Shown in pieces: positions 1-7,814 of a stretch of 53,423 bases of DNA. Under the pieces are notes generated by a model that saw nothing but the letters and a program-made list of their open reading frames with translations, ran no database searches and was not told where the DNA came from. Position 1 is the first letter of the stretch. Each line of letters opens with the position of its first letter. Position numbers and translations under genes: made by a program. The DNA is from Deltaproteobacteria bacterium (GTDB lineage Bacteria; Myxococcota_A; Polyangia; DRWM01; JAAZOP01), in NCBI GenBank assembly GCA_016218765.1, contig JACRCZ010000059.1, positions 1 to 53,423 of the forward strand, in the 5' to 3' direction.

Positions 1-451
1 CGAAGGTGTCGCCGGCGGCGGCGCGGGCCACGAGGTTCATGGTGACCAGCTCGTGGACTCCGGCGGCGGCGTCGGCGAGGCCGCGGTAGACGCCGTTGGC
101 CAGCACGCGGGTCTCGGCGGCGGGCTCGTCGGCGAACAGCTGGGCGACGAAGGTGCGGAGGGAGCGGCGGGGGTCGGGCATCAGCGCCCACAGTCGCGTT
201 CCGGCGCCGGGCAGGGCGACCGGGGTGGGGGTATCGGCGACGGGGACGCCCAGGGCGCCGGCGAGGCGCCGGGCGGGGTCCATGGTGACGACGAGGGCGC
301 GGCGACCGGAGCGGGCGAGGGCGAGGCCGAGGGCCGCGGCGGTGGTGGTCTTGCCGACGCCGCCTCCGCCCGCGCACACGACGACCTGGGGTTGCGTCAC
401 GGCGGCGGCGGATCCGGCGGGCGAAGCGGGGGGGCGTCGCGAGGTGGTCAT
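1..451 (-). CDS. ArsA/Get3-like ATPase, BagB (Rv3680)-like, 3' end cut by window edge
   Basis: N-terminal 150 residues of an ArsA/Get3-family P-loop ATPase; the rest lies beyond base 1. The P-loop GGGGVGKTTT sits at about residues 28-37, followed by VVTMDPARRLAGALG, the DPA(R/K)R switch-type motif of bacterial ArsA homologues. The P-loop lysine is present, but the family's upstream 'signature' lysine (GKGGVGKT) is Gly here. The start is ATG 451, overlapping the stop of the preceding ATPase gene by ATGA, so the two are translationally coupled; an in-frame GTG about 17 codons later is an alternative. The pair recalls the mycobacterial Rv3679/Rv3680 ATPases, which form a mixed complex (recalled from literature). 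The cargo or client is unknown. Family call is firm, function is inference. Confidence 0.88.
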   Translation of the reverse strand, partial: MTTSRRPPASPAGSAAAVTQPQVVVCAGGGGVGKTTTAAALGLALARSGRRALVVTMDPARRLAGALGVPVADTPTPVALPGAGTRLWALMPDPRRSLRTFVAQLFADEPAAETRVLANGVYRGLADAAAGVHELVTMNLVARAAAGDTF

Positions 452-1344
452 GCGGCGCCCTCGGACCGGAGCCAGGCCGCGACCTCGCGAGCCGAGGGAT
501 CGTGGGACGCTTCCGGAAGGCGCCCCACGGCGCGTTGTCCGATCACGGTGAGGGCGGCCTGGGCCTCGGCCACGGCCGCCTCGCGGCCCTCCAGGACGCC
601 GGCCAGCGCGGCGGCCGCGGCGCCGACGGGCCCGGGCCGGCCGGCCAGCGTGCGGGCGGCCGCGAGCGCGGCGGGGGGAAGTCCGGCGGGGAGGCGGTTG
701 ACGGCGACGCGATCCACGGCGAGGCCGGCCTCCTGCGCGATCGACGCGCACAGCTCGCGGGTCTCCTCGAGCACGAGGCGTTCGGGCAGGGTGACGACGA
801 CGATCGAGGACCGAGCCGGGGCGAGCAGCTCGCGGGCGAGGCGCGCGCAGAACTCGCGCACGGGGCCCGGACCGAGGACCTCGAGGCCCTGGCGGGGCAG
901 GCGCAGCCAGGCGACGCTGTGTCCCGTGGCGGGCATGTCCACGACGACCCGCACGCCGGGCCGCTCGGCGGCGACCTGGCGTACGGCCTCCAGGACGGCG
1001 ACCTCGCGCACGGCGGGTGCGACGCGGACGAGCGGCCGCATGGCGAAGTTGCCGAGCACGAGGCGGGCGAGGAGCGAGGAGCCGAAGAGCGAGGCGGCGG
1101 CGCGCTGCAGGGCTTCGGCCGAGCGGATCACGACGTGCTCGAGGCCGCGCGGGGCGCCGGCCAGGGCGCGGCGGCCGGAGGCGCCGTCGCCGAACTCGAC
1201 GTACGCGGCGCGGCCCCGGGTCCCGGCCGCGAGCGCGGCGAGGCCGGCCGCGACGGTCGTGCGACCGACGCCGCCCTTGCCGACGACGAGGACGACCGGG
1301 GCCAGGGTCGCGGGGGACGGCGGTTCGGGGACCGGCTCGGTCAT
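448..1344 (-). CDS. ArsA/Get3-like ATPase, BagA (Rv3679)-like, P-loop Lys replaced by Arg
   Basis: 298-residue ArsA/Get3-like ATPase. GKGGVGRTTVAAGLA is at about residues 22-36: the signature lysine is retained but the P-loop lysine (GK[ST]) is Arg. It is followed by AAYVEFGDG, resembling the VLLVEVEG segment of Rv3679-type proteins, and by a VVVDMPATGHS segment equivalent to the Walker B/switch II region. Its start lies 10 bp after the preceding gene, and its stop overlaps the next ATPase by 4 bp, so the three genes form one operon. An Arg in the P-loop usually impairs ATP hydrolysis, so this subunit may bind nucleotide without turnover and act as a regulatory half of a heterodimer; that is inference. 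A stand-alone enzyme or sequencing error cannot be excluded. Confidence 0.87.
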   Translation of the reverse strand: MTEPVPEPPSPATLAPVVLVVGKGGVGRTTVAAGLAALAAGTRGRAAYVEFGDGASGRRALAGAPRGLEHVVIRSAEALQRAAASLFGSSLLARLVLGNFAMRPLVRVAPAVREVAVLEAVRQVAAERPGVRVVVDMPATGHSVAWLRLPRQGLEVLGPGPVREFCARLARELLAPARSSIVVVTLPERLVLEETRELCASIAQEAGLAVDRVAVNRLPAGLPPAALAAARTLAGRPGPVGAAAAALAGVLEGREAAVAEAQAALTVIGQRAVGRLPEASHDPSAREVAAWLRSEGAA

Positions 1345-1354
1345 CGGAGCACCG

Positions 1355-2449
1355 TCACAGCTCCGGCCTCCGGGCCATCATGTCGATGACCTCGCCGAGC
1401 ATCAGCACGTAGGCCTGTCGGACGAAGCGGACGTAGTGCGGCGAGCGGGTGCCGGCCGCGCGGACGAGGGACTCGAGGTCCTCGACGGTGCCGTGCCAGG
1501 CGCGCTCGAGGTCGTCGAACGTCCAGCGCCCCTCGAGGACGGGGGTCGAGCGGCCGACGGCAAGATCGGCCTCGGCATCGAACCAGTCGTCGAGGATCTG
1601 CATGAACATGGCGACGTCGTACATCCAGCGGCGGGCGCCTTCGCCGGTCCAGCGCACGAGGGGAAAGAGGAGGCCGTCGATGGTGCCTTCGGTGCCGGCG
1701 CGGCGGTGGCCCAGTCCTTCGGGGTCGGGCTCGCCGTTCATGGCCCGGACTTCGGCGCGGATCCAGTCGTGGACGCGCAGCATGGCTGCCTCGAACGCGG
1801 CCTGCTCGTCCGGCTCCAGCCGGTGGCCCATGGCGACGACCAGGGCGCGGGTCAGGGCCAGCTCGGGGGTCGCGGGCGGCTGGATGCCGTCGATCACCGC
1901 GTGGAGCAGGGCGCCGCGCCGGTCGGGGGGGCCGTCCAGGCAGTGATCGAGGACGTGGTCGACGACGACGATGAACGAGGCGATCTGGACGATGCGGCGG
2001 TGTTGTTGCGGGTAGGCGACGCGTCCCAGGACCTCGAGCGCGGCGCGGCCGAGGAAGCCAAGGGCGGGGGCCGGGAGGGGCAGGCGGTCGCCCGCGGTGG
2101 TGACGAGGTGGACGAGCAGCGGGGGCTGGGAGGCGCAGAACAGCACGGTGTACGGCGCGGAGGCGTACAGGTCGCAGGCGCCGAGGCGGAGTTTGGCGAA
2201 GAAGGGCAAATGGCGCAGGGCGGGCCAGTGTTGGTCGACGAGGGGGGCGACGTGGCGGTCGAAGTTGCGGTGCGTGATGCCGCGGATGCCGAGTGCGAGC
2301 TGGCCTGCGGAGGGGTCGGTGGGCCCGAGGAGGGTTTGCACGGCGGCGACGCGGGCGGGGCGTGGGGGGAGGGTGGGGGCGGGTGGCGGGGCGGGCGGCG
2401 ATGTGCAGTTCGCGGGGCCGGCGTTGTGGTGCGGTAGCGGGTCCCCCAT
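1355..2449 (-). CDS. Class I isoprenoid-synthase-like protein (hypothetical)
   Basis: 364-residue, largely alpha-helical protein. A DDWFDAEAD segment near residue 295 fits the DDxxD metal-binding motif of class I terpenoid/prenyl synthases, and a VVVDHVLDHCLDG helix near residue 150 could supply a first acidic motif. The usual second motif (NSE or DDxxD pair) is not obvious, so enzymatic activity is uncertain. The start ATG 2449 was chosen because a good promoter ends 9 nt upstream; the frame stays open further but is shadow sequence. It is the first gene of an operon with two ArsA-like ATPases, which suggests work on a hydrophobic substrate or membrane protein delivery. The fold assignment is a motif-level guess; the gene itself is well supported. 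Confidence 0.78.
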   Translation of the reverse strand: MGDPLPHHNAGPANCTSPPAPPPAPTLPPRPARVAAVQTLLGPTDPSAGQLALGIRGITHRNFDRHVAPLVDQHWPALRHLPFFAKLRLGACDLYASAPYTVLFCASQPPLLVHLVTTAGDRLPLPAPALGFLGRAALEVLGRVAYPQQHRRIVQIASFIVVVDHVLDHCLDGPPDRRGALLHAVIDGIQPPATPELALTRALVVAMGHRLEPDEQAAFEAAMLRVHDWIRAEVRAMNGEPDPEGLGHRRAGTEGTIDGLLFPLVRWTGEGARRWMYDVAMFMQILDDWFDAEADLAVGRSTPVLEGRWTFDDLERAWHGTVEDLESLVRAAGTRSPHYVRFVRQAYVLMLGEVIDMMARRPEL

Positions 2450-2458
2450 GGATGGTGG

Positions 2459-2487
2459 ACGATAGGGGGATTCGTCCGGGGTCGCAA
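2459..2487 (-). promoter_or_regulatory. Sigma-70-like promoter for the isoprenoid synthase-ArsA operon
   Basis: On the minus strand a TTGCGA -35 box (2487-2482) is followed after exactly 17 bp by a TATCGT -10 box (2464-2459). The start codon is 9 nt beyond the -10 box, so the predicted transcript begins within a few bases of the ATG and leaves no room for a Shine-Dalgarno sequence. Confidence 0.5.
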
Positions 2488-2563
2488 GGGTTGACCTGGT
2501 ATCGGTGGTTCCTGGGGACTTTGTGCAACGTTGGTGCCGCTGCGGGCACCGGGTATCCTTGGC

Positions 2564-2570
2564 AAGGAGG
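2564..2570 (+). promoter_or_regulatory. Strong Shine-Dalgarno fixing the start at 2579
   Basis: AAGGAGG lies 8 nt before ATG 2579 and rejects the longer in-frame start at 2531. A possible promoter (TTGGTG 2531-2536, 17 bp, TATCCT 2554-2559) lies just upstream, but its start site would fall inside this ribosome binding site, so I do not call it. Confidence 0.7.
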
Positions 2571-2578
2571 GATCGGGC

Positions 2579-3799
2579 ATGAAGCGACTTCTTCGGGGCC
2601 TGGGGTGCCTGTGCTTTCTCTTCCACGCGGTGGTCGTGGCCTGCCAGGACGGCGACCCGGATGGCGGGACGGGCGGCACGGGCGTCAGCTATCTTCCGAG
2701 CGACTCGCTGCAGCCGGGGGAATTCGTGCGGGTTGCGCTCGAGTCTCCGGTCGCGGCGTCCTACGAGTGGTCGGTCGCGGTCGCGCCGGCGGGGGCATCG
2801 TACGAGCTGAGCCCGGATGGGGTGCGCGCGTTGTTCCGGCCGCGGGCGCCCGGCGACTACCGGCTTCGGGCGGTGCCCGCGGTTGAGGGTTCGGGCTTGG
2901 CCGAGCAGACGGCTGCGGTGCGGGTTGCGGAGCCCGCGTGCGAGCCTCTTGGCGGGACCTTGATCGGCATCGCCGGCAGCAGTCCGAACCGCTTCGTGCA
3001 CGTCGACCCGTGTACCGGGGTGCAGACGCCCCTTGCCGACGTCGGGGACCCGTCCATGGGTTTTCCGCAGGGCATCTACGCCGTCGATCCTGACGCCCGG
3101 AGGCTCTACCTGCAACGGAGCACGGGGGGGGAGTTGCACCTGTTGGGTCTTGACGCGGACACCGGGGCGGTGACGATGGACGTCGTGGTTCCGCCGCCGG
3201 CCCTGACGATGATCGAGGTGGATCCCGGCGCCGGCGGTCTGCTCGTGGTGACGGGCGACGTCGATGCGCGGCTGAAGCACGTGGATCCCGGTTCCGGGAC
3301 GCTCGACGATGCGGGTTCGGTCGGCTCCATGGCCGGCGTTCTGCAGGGCATCTACGCTGTCGACCCCGGGCGGCACCGGTTGTACTTCCTGCGGGGTGTG
3401 GAGGGCGACAACGTCCACCTCGTGGCGGTCGACACGCGGACCGCGGCGCCGGTGGTGGACGTGGCGCTTTCGGTTCCGCACGTCGGCGCCTTGCGCTTCG
3501 ATGCGGTGGGGGGGGTTCTGTTCGGGGTCACCGGCTGTTGTCCGAACGAGTTTGCCGCGATTGACCCGGCGACGGGGGAGGTCGAGCCGCGGGCCATCCT
3601 GGGGGACTCGACCGTCGGTTTTCCGCAAGGCATCAATGGCGTGGCGTCCGAGGACCATGCCTTCATCTTCGAGCGGTCCGAGATCGGCGGGTCGGGTGCT
3701 TCGTTGGTGGTCGTGGATACGCGGACGGGCTCGCAGCGGTCATCCGTGCCGAGGTCGGGTGGCAGCTTCATGGTGCTTGAGTACGTTCCGGCGCCGTAG
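2579..3799 (+). CDS. Secreted lipoprotein with repeated propeller-like motifs
   Basis: 406-residue predicted lipoprotein. The signal peptide ends in a VVVAC lipobox (Cys about residue 21) and is followed by a Gly/Asp-rich linker and an Ig-like stretch (residues about 35-110). The rest is a series of similar units: QGIYAVDPDARRLYLQR, QGIYAVDPGRHRLYFLRG and QGINGVASEDHAFIFER recur at about 95-115 residue spacing, each with a nearby VDP/IDPxTG turn, typical of beta-propeller blades (NHL/YncE/TolB style). No catalytic residues are recognised. It has its own ribosome binding site, starts divergently from the ArsA operon and is followed by two more secreted lipoproteins. Likely an outer-membrane or periplasmic binding protein; function unknown. 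Confidence 0.85.
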   Translation: MKRLLRGLGCLCFLFHAVVVACQDGDPDGGTGGTGVSYLPSDSLQPGEFVRVALESPVAASYEWSVAVAPAGASYELSPDGVRALFRPRAPGDYRLRAVPAVEGSGLAEQTAAVRVAEPACEPLGGTLIGIAGSSPNRFVHVDPCTGVQTPLADVGDPSMGFPQGIYAVDPDARRLYLQRSTGGELHLLGLDADTGAVTMDVVVPPPALTMIEVDPGAGGLLVVTGDVDARLKHVDPGSGTLDDAGSVGSMAGVLQGIYAVDPGRHRLYFLRGVEGDNVHLVAVDTRTAAPVVDVALSVPHVGALRFDAVGGVLFGVTGCCPNEFAAIDPATGEVEPRAILGDSTVGFPQGINGVASEDHAFIFERSEIGGSGASLVVVDTRTGSQRSSVPRSGGSFMVLEYVPAP

Positions 3800-3875
3800 A
3801 GCACGCGCGTGGTCGGGTGCGGTGCGTGGTTGGCTACGGCCCGGACGATTCAGCGGTCGGGCGTTCGTCGGGCCG

Positions 3876-4079
3876 ATGACAGCGGTCCCGGTCCTCGCCG
3901 GCTTGGTGGCGACCGAGGCGGTCGCGCTGTGGCGCGGCGGAGTCGATCCCCGGCGAGTGCTGCCGCTGCTGGTCATCCAGATCGGGTGGTGTGTGCTCTG
4001 GTTCCTGCTCTACCGCGCCGTTCGCGGTGCCGCGGCGGCAAGCGCCCGGGCCACGCCGGCCGCCCTGCCGTCGCCTTGA
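3876..4079 (+). CDS. Possible small two-helix membrane protein
   Basis: 67-codon frame in the 415-bp gap between two lipoprotein genes. It encodes two hydrophobic stretches (AVPVLAGLVATEAVALW and VLPLLVIQIGWCVLWFLLY) separated by a short charged loop, and an Ala-rich tail. There is no good ribosome binding site at ATG 3876; an in-frame GTG at 3822 would add 18 residues. Its composition is plausible for a small inner-membrane protein, but a chance frame in GC-rich DNA cannot be excluded. Nothing else was found in 3800-4202. Confidence 0.35.
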   Translation: MTAVPVLAGLVATEAVALWRGGVDPRRVLPLLVIQIGWCVLWFLLYRAVRGAAAASARATPAALPSP

Positions 4080-4202
4080 CGCGCGGATGGCCGGGAGCGT
4101 TGCCGGCGTCGGGGTGGTTCATCATCGGGTCGACGGTGAACGAGGTGTCGGGCCGGACGGCGGGCGCTCGACGGCTCCCTCATGCTATGCTGGTGGAGGT
4201 CC

Positions 4203-4210
4203 AGGAGGTG
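4203..4210 (+). promoter_or_regulatory. Shine-Dalgarno AGGAGGTG before the 4215 gene
   Basis: AGGAGGTG lies 4 nt before ATG 4215. The leader GGAGGTGAATCATG is almost identical to GGAGGTGATTCATG ahead of the minus-strand lipoprotein starting at 49898. Confidence 0.7.
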
Positions 4211-4214
4211 AATC

Positions 4215-5894
4215 ATGCGGCCCGGTGCATGTTTGGGAGCGATGGCCCTACTGGCGCTTGCCCCAGCCGCCGGTTGCAACTGTCAGGGCGTCGCCGTGGG
4301 CACGGACGACGAGGTTGCCGCCGACACGCCGCGGGATGGCGGGTTCGAGGCGGGCGACCTGGACGCCGACGCGGGTTCCGATGCGGACAGCGATGCCGGT
4401 CCCGCTGCGGACGCCGATACCGGAACCGGCGAGGACGGCGGCTCCGAAGCGGAGGCTTGGCCCGACGCGCCATCCACCTGCGAGTGGTACGAAATGCGCT
4501 CGGCGTTCGACGGCGACTGCGGGGGCTACGGCGAGTCGTGGGTGCGTGATCCCTTCTACGCGCCGGGGGACGAACCCGTCCTGCGCGTGGTGTCGGTCTA
4601 TGAACCGGCAACGGGGTCCCGGACGGGAGGCCCGATCCGGCTGCACCTGCGGCGGACCTACCGCCCCGTCGTGCTCGTGCTCGGGGCCTACGAATCGGTC
4701 GAGTGGGTCATCGAGCGCGACGAGGGCGCGCGGCTCGAGCGGATCTTCGTCTACGGCTATGATGCGCAGGAGATCACCGGGGCCGACGACGTGCCGGTGA
4801 CCAACCACAGCCCGGGCGGCGACCACCCGGGGATCTGTTGGCCGTTCTGCTCGGAGTACGACACGCGCTCGTCCGTGGAGCGCATTGAGGCCGAGACGGG
4901 GCTCGCGGTGCGCACGTTCGACGGTTGCTACAATCCCAGCGGCATCACGCTCGGCGACGTCTGCCGCGAGGAGTGCCGCGCGACCGTGGCCTGCGCGGGC
5001 CGCGAGTGCGGGTGGGTTCCCGAGTGCCGGCTGGAATGCGGCGGCTGCCCGCCGGGCGAGCGCTGCGGGAGCTGGAGTTGCTCGGCTTGCGCCCCTTCCT
5101 GCTCCGGGCGCGCGTGCGGCACCGACGGCTGCGGCGGCTCCTGCGGTTCGTGTGGTGACGGCCTCCTCTGCGACGGCTCCGGCGCGTGCGTCCCGGATGC
5201 CACGTTCCCCGGCTGCGCGGACGTCACCGCGGAGTCCCACTACTGCCTGACGGTTTCCGACCGGCGGCCCGCGTTGCTCGGCCTGGACAGCGGCACGGTC
5301 TGCCCCTTCGGCAAGCCGGACCTCGACCTGCACAGCGAAGGCACCCCGGACACCGGCTCCATCGGCTGGCTCGACGGCAGCCTGCTCCTCTGCATCGAGC
5401 GCACCGGCCTGCACGGCCTCGTCCGCTACGACGTACTGGCGGACGTCCTGACGGTCGCCCCCGTGCCCTGCAGTGGTCTCGCCGTCTGGCGCGACGGCAT
5501 GATCACCGAGCAGATGCTGTCGTGGGGCTACCCCGAGGGTTTGACGTACTTCACCTCTTTCGACGACGCGCTCGACGGTGTGGGCGAAACGTGGCCGTGG
5601 GCGGCCTGGGCCGAAGCAATGACCTCGCACGAAGACCTCCTGTACTGGGCGGGGCGCGGGAGCGACGGACTCGAAGTGCGGTCCCTGCCCTCGGGCGAAG
5701 TCGTGCGGACCATCACCCTCGACTACGACGTCTCTCTCGGGGGCATGTCGGTGACCGACGACGGACTGCTCGTGATCGCCTCGGGATGGCGGGAAGTCCG
5801 CGTGACGATGCTCGACGAGGCGACCGGCACTTGGCTGCGCGACGTCGTCCCCACGGCCCCCGTGTTCGGCCTGGCCTGCTTCGTCGGACCGTAG
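4215..5894 (+). CDS. Cys-rich secreted lipoprotein
   Basis: 559 residues. The signal peptide ends in an APAAGC lipobox (Cys about 21). An Asp/Ala/Gly/Glu-rich low-complexity linker (about 28-85) is typical of surface-exposed myxobacterial lipoproteins. Next comes a domain of about 150 residues, then a dense cysteine module (about residues 240-325, more than 20 Cys, with CGGCPPGERCG and CGTDGCGGSCGSCG patterns) that probably forms several disulfides. The C-terminal about 220 residues have alternating hydrophobic beta-type segments suggestive of a propeller. No enzyme motif is seen. It probably resides on the outer membrane surface; function unknown. It is the second of three consecutive secreted proteins. 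Confidence 0.87.
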   Translation: MRPGACLGAMALLALAPAAGCNCQGVAVGTDDEVAADTPRDGGFEAGDLDADAGSDADSDAGPAADADTGTGEDGGSEAEAWPDAPSTCEWYEMRSAFDGDCGGYGESWVRDPFYAPGDEPVLRVVSVYEPATGSRTGGPIRLHLRRTYRPVVLVLGAYESVEWVIERDEGARLERIFVYGYDAQEITGADDVPVTNHSPGGDHPGICWPFCSEYDTRSSVERIEAETGLAVRTFDGCYNPSGITLGDVCREECRATVACAGRECGWVPECRLECGGCPPGERCGSWSCSACAPSCSGRACGTDGCGGSCGSCGDGLLCDGSGACVPDATFPGCADVTAESHYCLTVSDRRPALLGLDSGTVCPFGKPDLDLHSEGTPDTGSIGWLDGSLLLCIERTGLHGLVRYDVLADVLTVAPVPCSGLAVWRDGMITEQMLSWGYPEGLTYFTSFDDALDGVGETWPWAAWAEAMTSHEDLLYWAGRGSDGLEVRSLPSGEVVRTITLDYDVSLGGMSVTDDGLLVIASGWREVRVTMLDEATGTWLRDVVPTAPVFGLACFVGP

Positions 5895-5974
5895 GGCGAA
5901 GGAGAGACCCGCGTCACGGCGTGGCCTCCCTCCGTCTCGCAGGGTATCCTCGGGGACGTTCGTTCGGAGGAGCG

Positions 5975-7048
5975 ATGTACACGACGGTTGCGGACGGGAG
6001 GAGCCGTCGAGGTCTTGGAGTCGAGCGGTCACCTGGGGTGCGCTCGCACGCGGCAGCGGTCGCCCTGTGCGTCGTCCTGGGTGCTGCTCGCTGCGACTGC
6101 GGCGCAGTCTCCGCGGCCGACGACAACCTGGGCGATGCCTCCGATGGGACCGGCGAAGACCTGTCGGGCGACCGGGGCGAGACGCTGGGCGGACCCGACG
6201 GGGCGGATGAACACGTGGGCGAATTAGGCCCCGACGCGACCGATGCGTCTCCGGTCATCCGCGGGTCCACCTGCGGCAACGGCGTCCTCGACGACCACGA
6301 GGAATGCGACGACGGCAATCGGGTGGACGGCGACGGCTGCGACTGGCTCTGCCGACTTGGGGAGGGTGAATCGCCGCCTGCGGCCGATCCGCTGGTCGGT
6401 CCGTTTGCCCCCGCTGGGCCGGTCGTGCCGCTCGACGGGACCGACCCATCGATGCCCGGCCCGTTCGAGCGCCTGCCACTGGTGTGGACGGGGGAGGCGT
6501 TCGCGACGGCCCTGAGCGAGATGCTCCCCGGCGACGAGTGGCAGATCCGCTTCCGCCGGTTCGACGCGAGCGGGCACGCGTTCGACGCGGACTGGATCTA
6601 CGACTCGCCCATCTCCACCAGTCTCGACTTGGTCTGGACCGGCTCCGGGTTCGGCCTGTTCTACTCCGACCTCTCCGCCGGGATCTTCTACATGCCGCTC
6701 GACGTCGCGGGAAAGCCGCTGGCAGCGCCGAGGCTTGTGGTGCCGGACCCGCAGGCTCGCGCACCGTCGGCCGACGCCACGGCGGCCGGGTTCGTGCTGG
6801 CGTGGATGGTCGAAGGGACGCCCGGTCACGCGACGAGTTGGTGCGGGACGCTCGGCGAGCCACCTGACGCCGTGCGGGTGCGTCTCGTGGGACCGGGCGG
6901 CGCGACCGACGACCTTCCGGGACCGGTTACCGTGGAGACGCAGGCGGGCTGGCCACCTGACATCGCGACGGGCGAGGACGGGTACGGCATGGTTCTGGCG
7001 CGGGACGCCACGGTCACCGCGGCGACTCCCCCGACCGAACTGAACTGA
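5975..7048 (+). CDS. Secreted protein with one Myxo-type disulfide repeat, possibly 3'-truncated
   Basis: 357 residues. The N-terminus has an Arg-rich stretch and a hydrophobic segment ending LGAARCDCG, an atypical lipobox with Arg before Cys. An Asp/Gly-rich linker is followed by one cysteine repeat, GNGVLDDHEECDDGN...GDGCDWLC (about residues 100-130), matching the DUF4215/Myxococcus disulfide-repeat family. The remaining about 220 residues have propeller-like WTG and GF/FxL motifs. The protein stops abruptly at ATPPTELN, mid-pattern, and the next 180 bp hold no gene before tRNA-Pro, so its 3' end may have been lost by recombination. GGAGGAG at 5966-5972 fixes the start at ATG 5975. Confidence 0.8.
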   Translation: MYTTVADGRSRRGLGVERSPGVRSHAAAVALCVVLGAARCDCGAVSAADDNLGDASDGTGEDLSGDRGETLGGPDGADEHVGELGPDATDASPVIRGSTCGNGVLDDHEECDDGNRVDGDGCDWLCRLGEGESPPAADPLVGPFAPAGPVVPLDGTDPSMPGPFERLPLVWTGEAFATALSEMLPGDEWQIRFRRFDASGHAFDADWIYDSPISTSLDLVWTGSGFGLFYSDLSAGIFYMPLDVAGKPLAAPRLVVPDPQARAPSADATAAGFVLAWMVEGTPGHATSWCGTLGEPPDAVRVRLVGPGGATDDLPGPVTVETQAGWPPDIATGEDGYGMVLARDATVTAATPPTELN

Positions 7049-7146
7049 GGCTGCTGGCTGGCCTCGAGCACCTGATCGTGTGCCGGCGGCTCGAGTTGAA
7101 GATCATCATGTCGACGACGTTGCCGAAGCGGTGATCGCGACCCGGT

Positions 7147-7183
7147 CCTTGTACACCGCGTTGTACACTCCTTGTACACCGCG
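7147..7183. repeat. Triple TTGTACAC cluster with a 14-bp direct repeat
   Basis: CCTTGTACACCGCG occurs twice (7147-7160 and 7170-7183), with a further TTGTACAC at 7161-7168 between them. The three TTGTACAC cores are spaced 12 and 11 bp apart, close to one helical turn, so they would lie on the same face of the DNA, as in an array of operator sites. The cluster is just downstream of the 3' end of tRNA-Pro and past the truncated-looking lipoprotein. The rest of 7049-7229 holds nothing I recognise. Confidence 0.6.
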
Positions 7184-7229
7184 CCCCGAGGCTCCTCGCG
7201 CTCCTCGCGTAACCCATCGACATGTCTAG

Positions 7230-7304
7230 TCGGGGCGAGTGGATTTGAACCACCGACTCCCAGACCCCCAGTCTGGTGCGCTAACCAGGCTGCGCTACGC
7301 CCCG
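7230..7304 (-). tRNA. tRNA-Pro (anticodon GGG)
   Basis: Minus-strand cloverleaf. The acceptor arms CGGGGCG and CGCCCCG pair perfectly and the discriminator is A. The anticodon arm CCAGA-CTGGGGG-TCTGG puts GGG at positions 34-36, which decodes CCC/CCU proline. The T arm contains GGTTCAAATCC. No CCA is encoded. It follows merR in the same direction and may be cotranscribed with it. Confidence 0.95.
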
Positions 7305-7347
7305 AACTTCGCGCCGCGGCCACCGGCCGTGCGGCGGGCGCCGATCC

Positions 7348-7797
7348 CTAGCCGGATCGGCGGCCTTTGGCAACCCCTTCGTGAGCCTTCGCCGCCGGCG
7401 GCTTGCGCAGGGGCAGCGGCGCCTCCAGGCGGGTCGCGGCGAGTCCCAGTGCGTCCGCGGCCTCGCGCAGGGTGCGCCGGATCTCGTGCGCCACCGACAC
7501 GCCCGCGTCCTGCAGCGACTTGCGCGCTTCGCCCAGCGCTTCCTCGATGCCGCGCTCGCGCAGCACCTTGCGCGCGCCGTCGATCGTGTAGCGCAGGTCG
7601 TGCAGCAGGTGCCGCACGAGCGCCAGGACCTCGACGTCGCGGCGCGAGTAGACGCGCTGTCCGGAGCGGGACTTGGCGGGCCGGATGGAGCGGAACTCGG
7701 TCTCCCAGTAGCGGATGACGTGCGGTTTGATTCCGAGGATCCGCGCCGTCTCGCCGATCCGGAAGAAGAGCTTGTCCGGCAGGACCAAGGCTCGCAT
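7348..7797 (-). CDS. MerR-family transcriptional regulator
   Basis: 149 residues with an N-terminal winged helix-turn-helix of the MerR type (FFRIGETARILGIKPHVIRY, then WETEF, about residues 11-35) and the second helix pair RVYSRRDVEVLALVRHLL (about 48-65). The C-terminal half is a charged helical stretch without the conserved Cys of metal sensors, so no ligand can be predicted. It is the last protein gene of the rpmI-rplT-pheS-pheT-ihfA operon, starting 17 bp after ihfA, an arrangement commonly seen in deltaproteobacteria. Its target is not visible here. Confidence 0.93.
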   Translation of the reverse strand: MRALVLPDKLFFRIGETARILGIKPHVIRYWETEFRSIRPAKSRSGQRVYSRRDVEVLALVRHLLHDLRYTIDGARKVLRERGIEEALGEARKSLQDAGVSVAHEIRRTLREAADALGLAATRLEAPLPLRKPPAAKAHEGVAKGRRSG

Positions 7798-7814
7798 CGG
7801 GGTGCTCCCGGGTC

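Noticed and set aside
53..2437. Long plus-strand open frame of 794 codons
   Set aside because: Gly/Ala/Arg-rich shadow of three well-supported minus-strand genes; no domain or ribosome binding site.
2531..2559. Promoter TTGGTG-17-TATCCT before the 2579 gene
   Set aside because: The predicted start would lie inside the strong AAGGAGG ribosome binding site, and the -35 match is weak.
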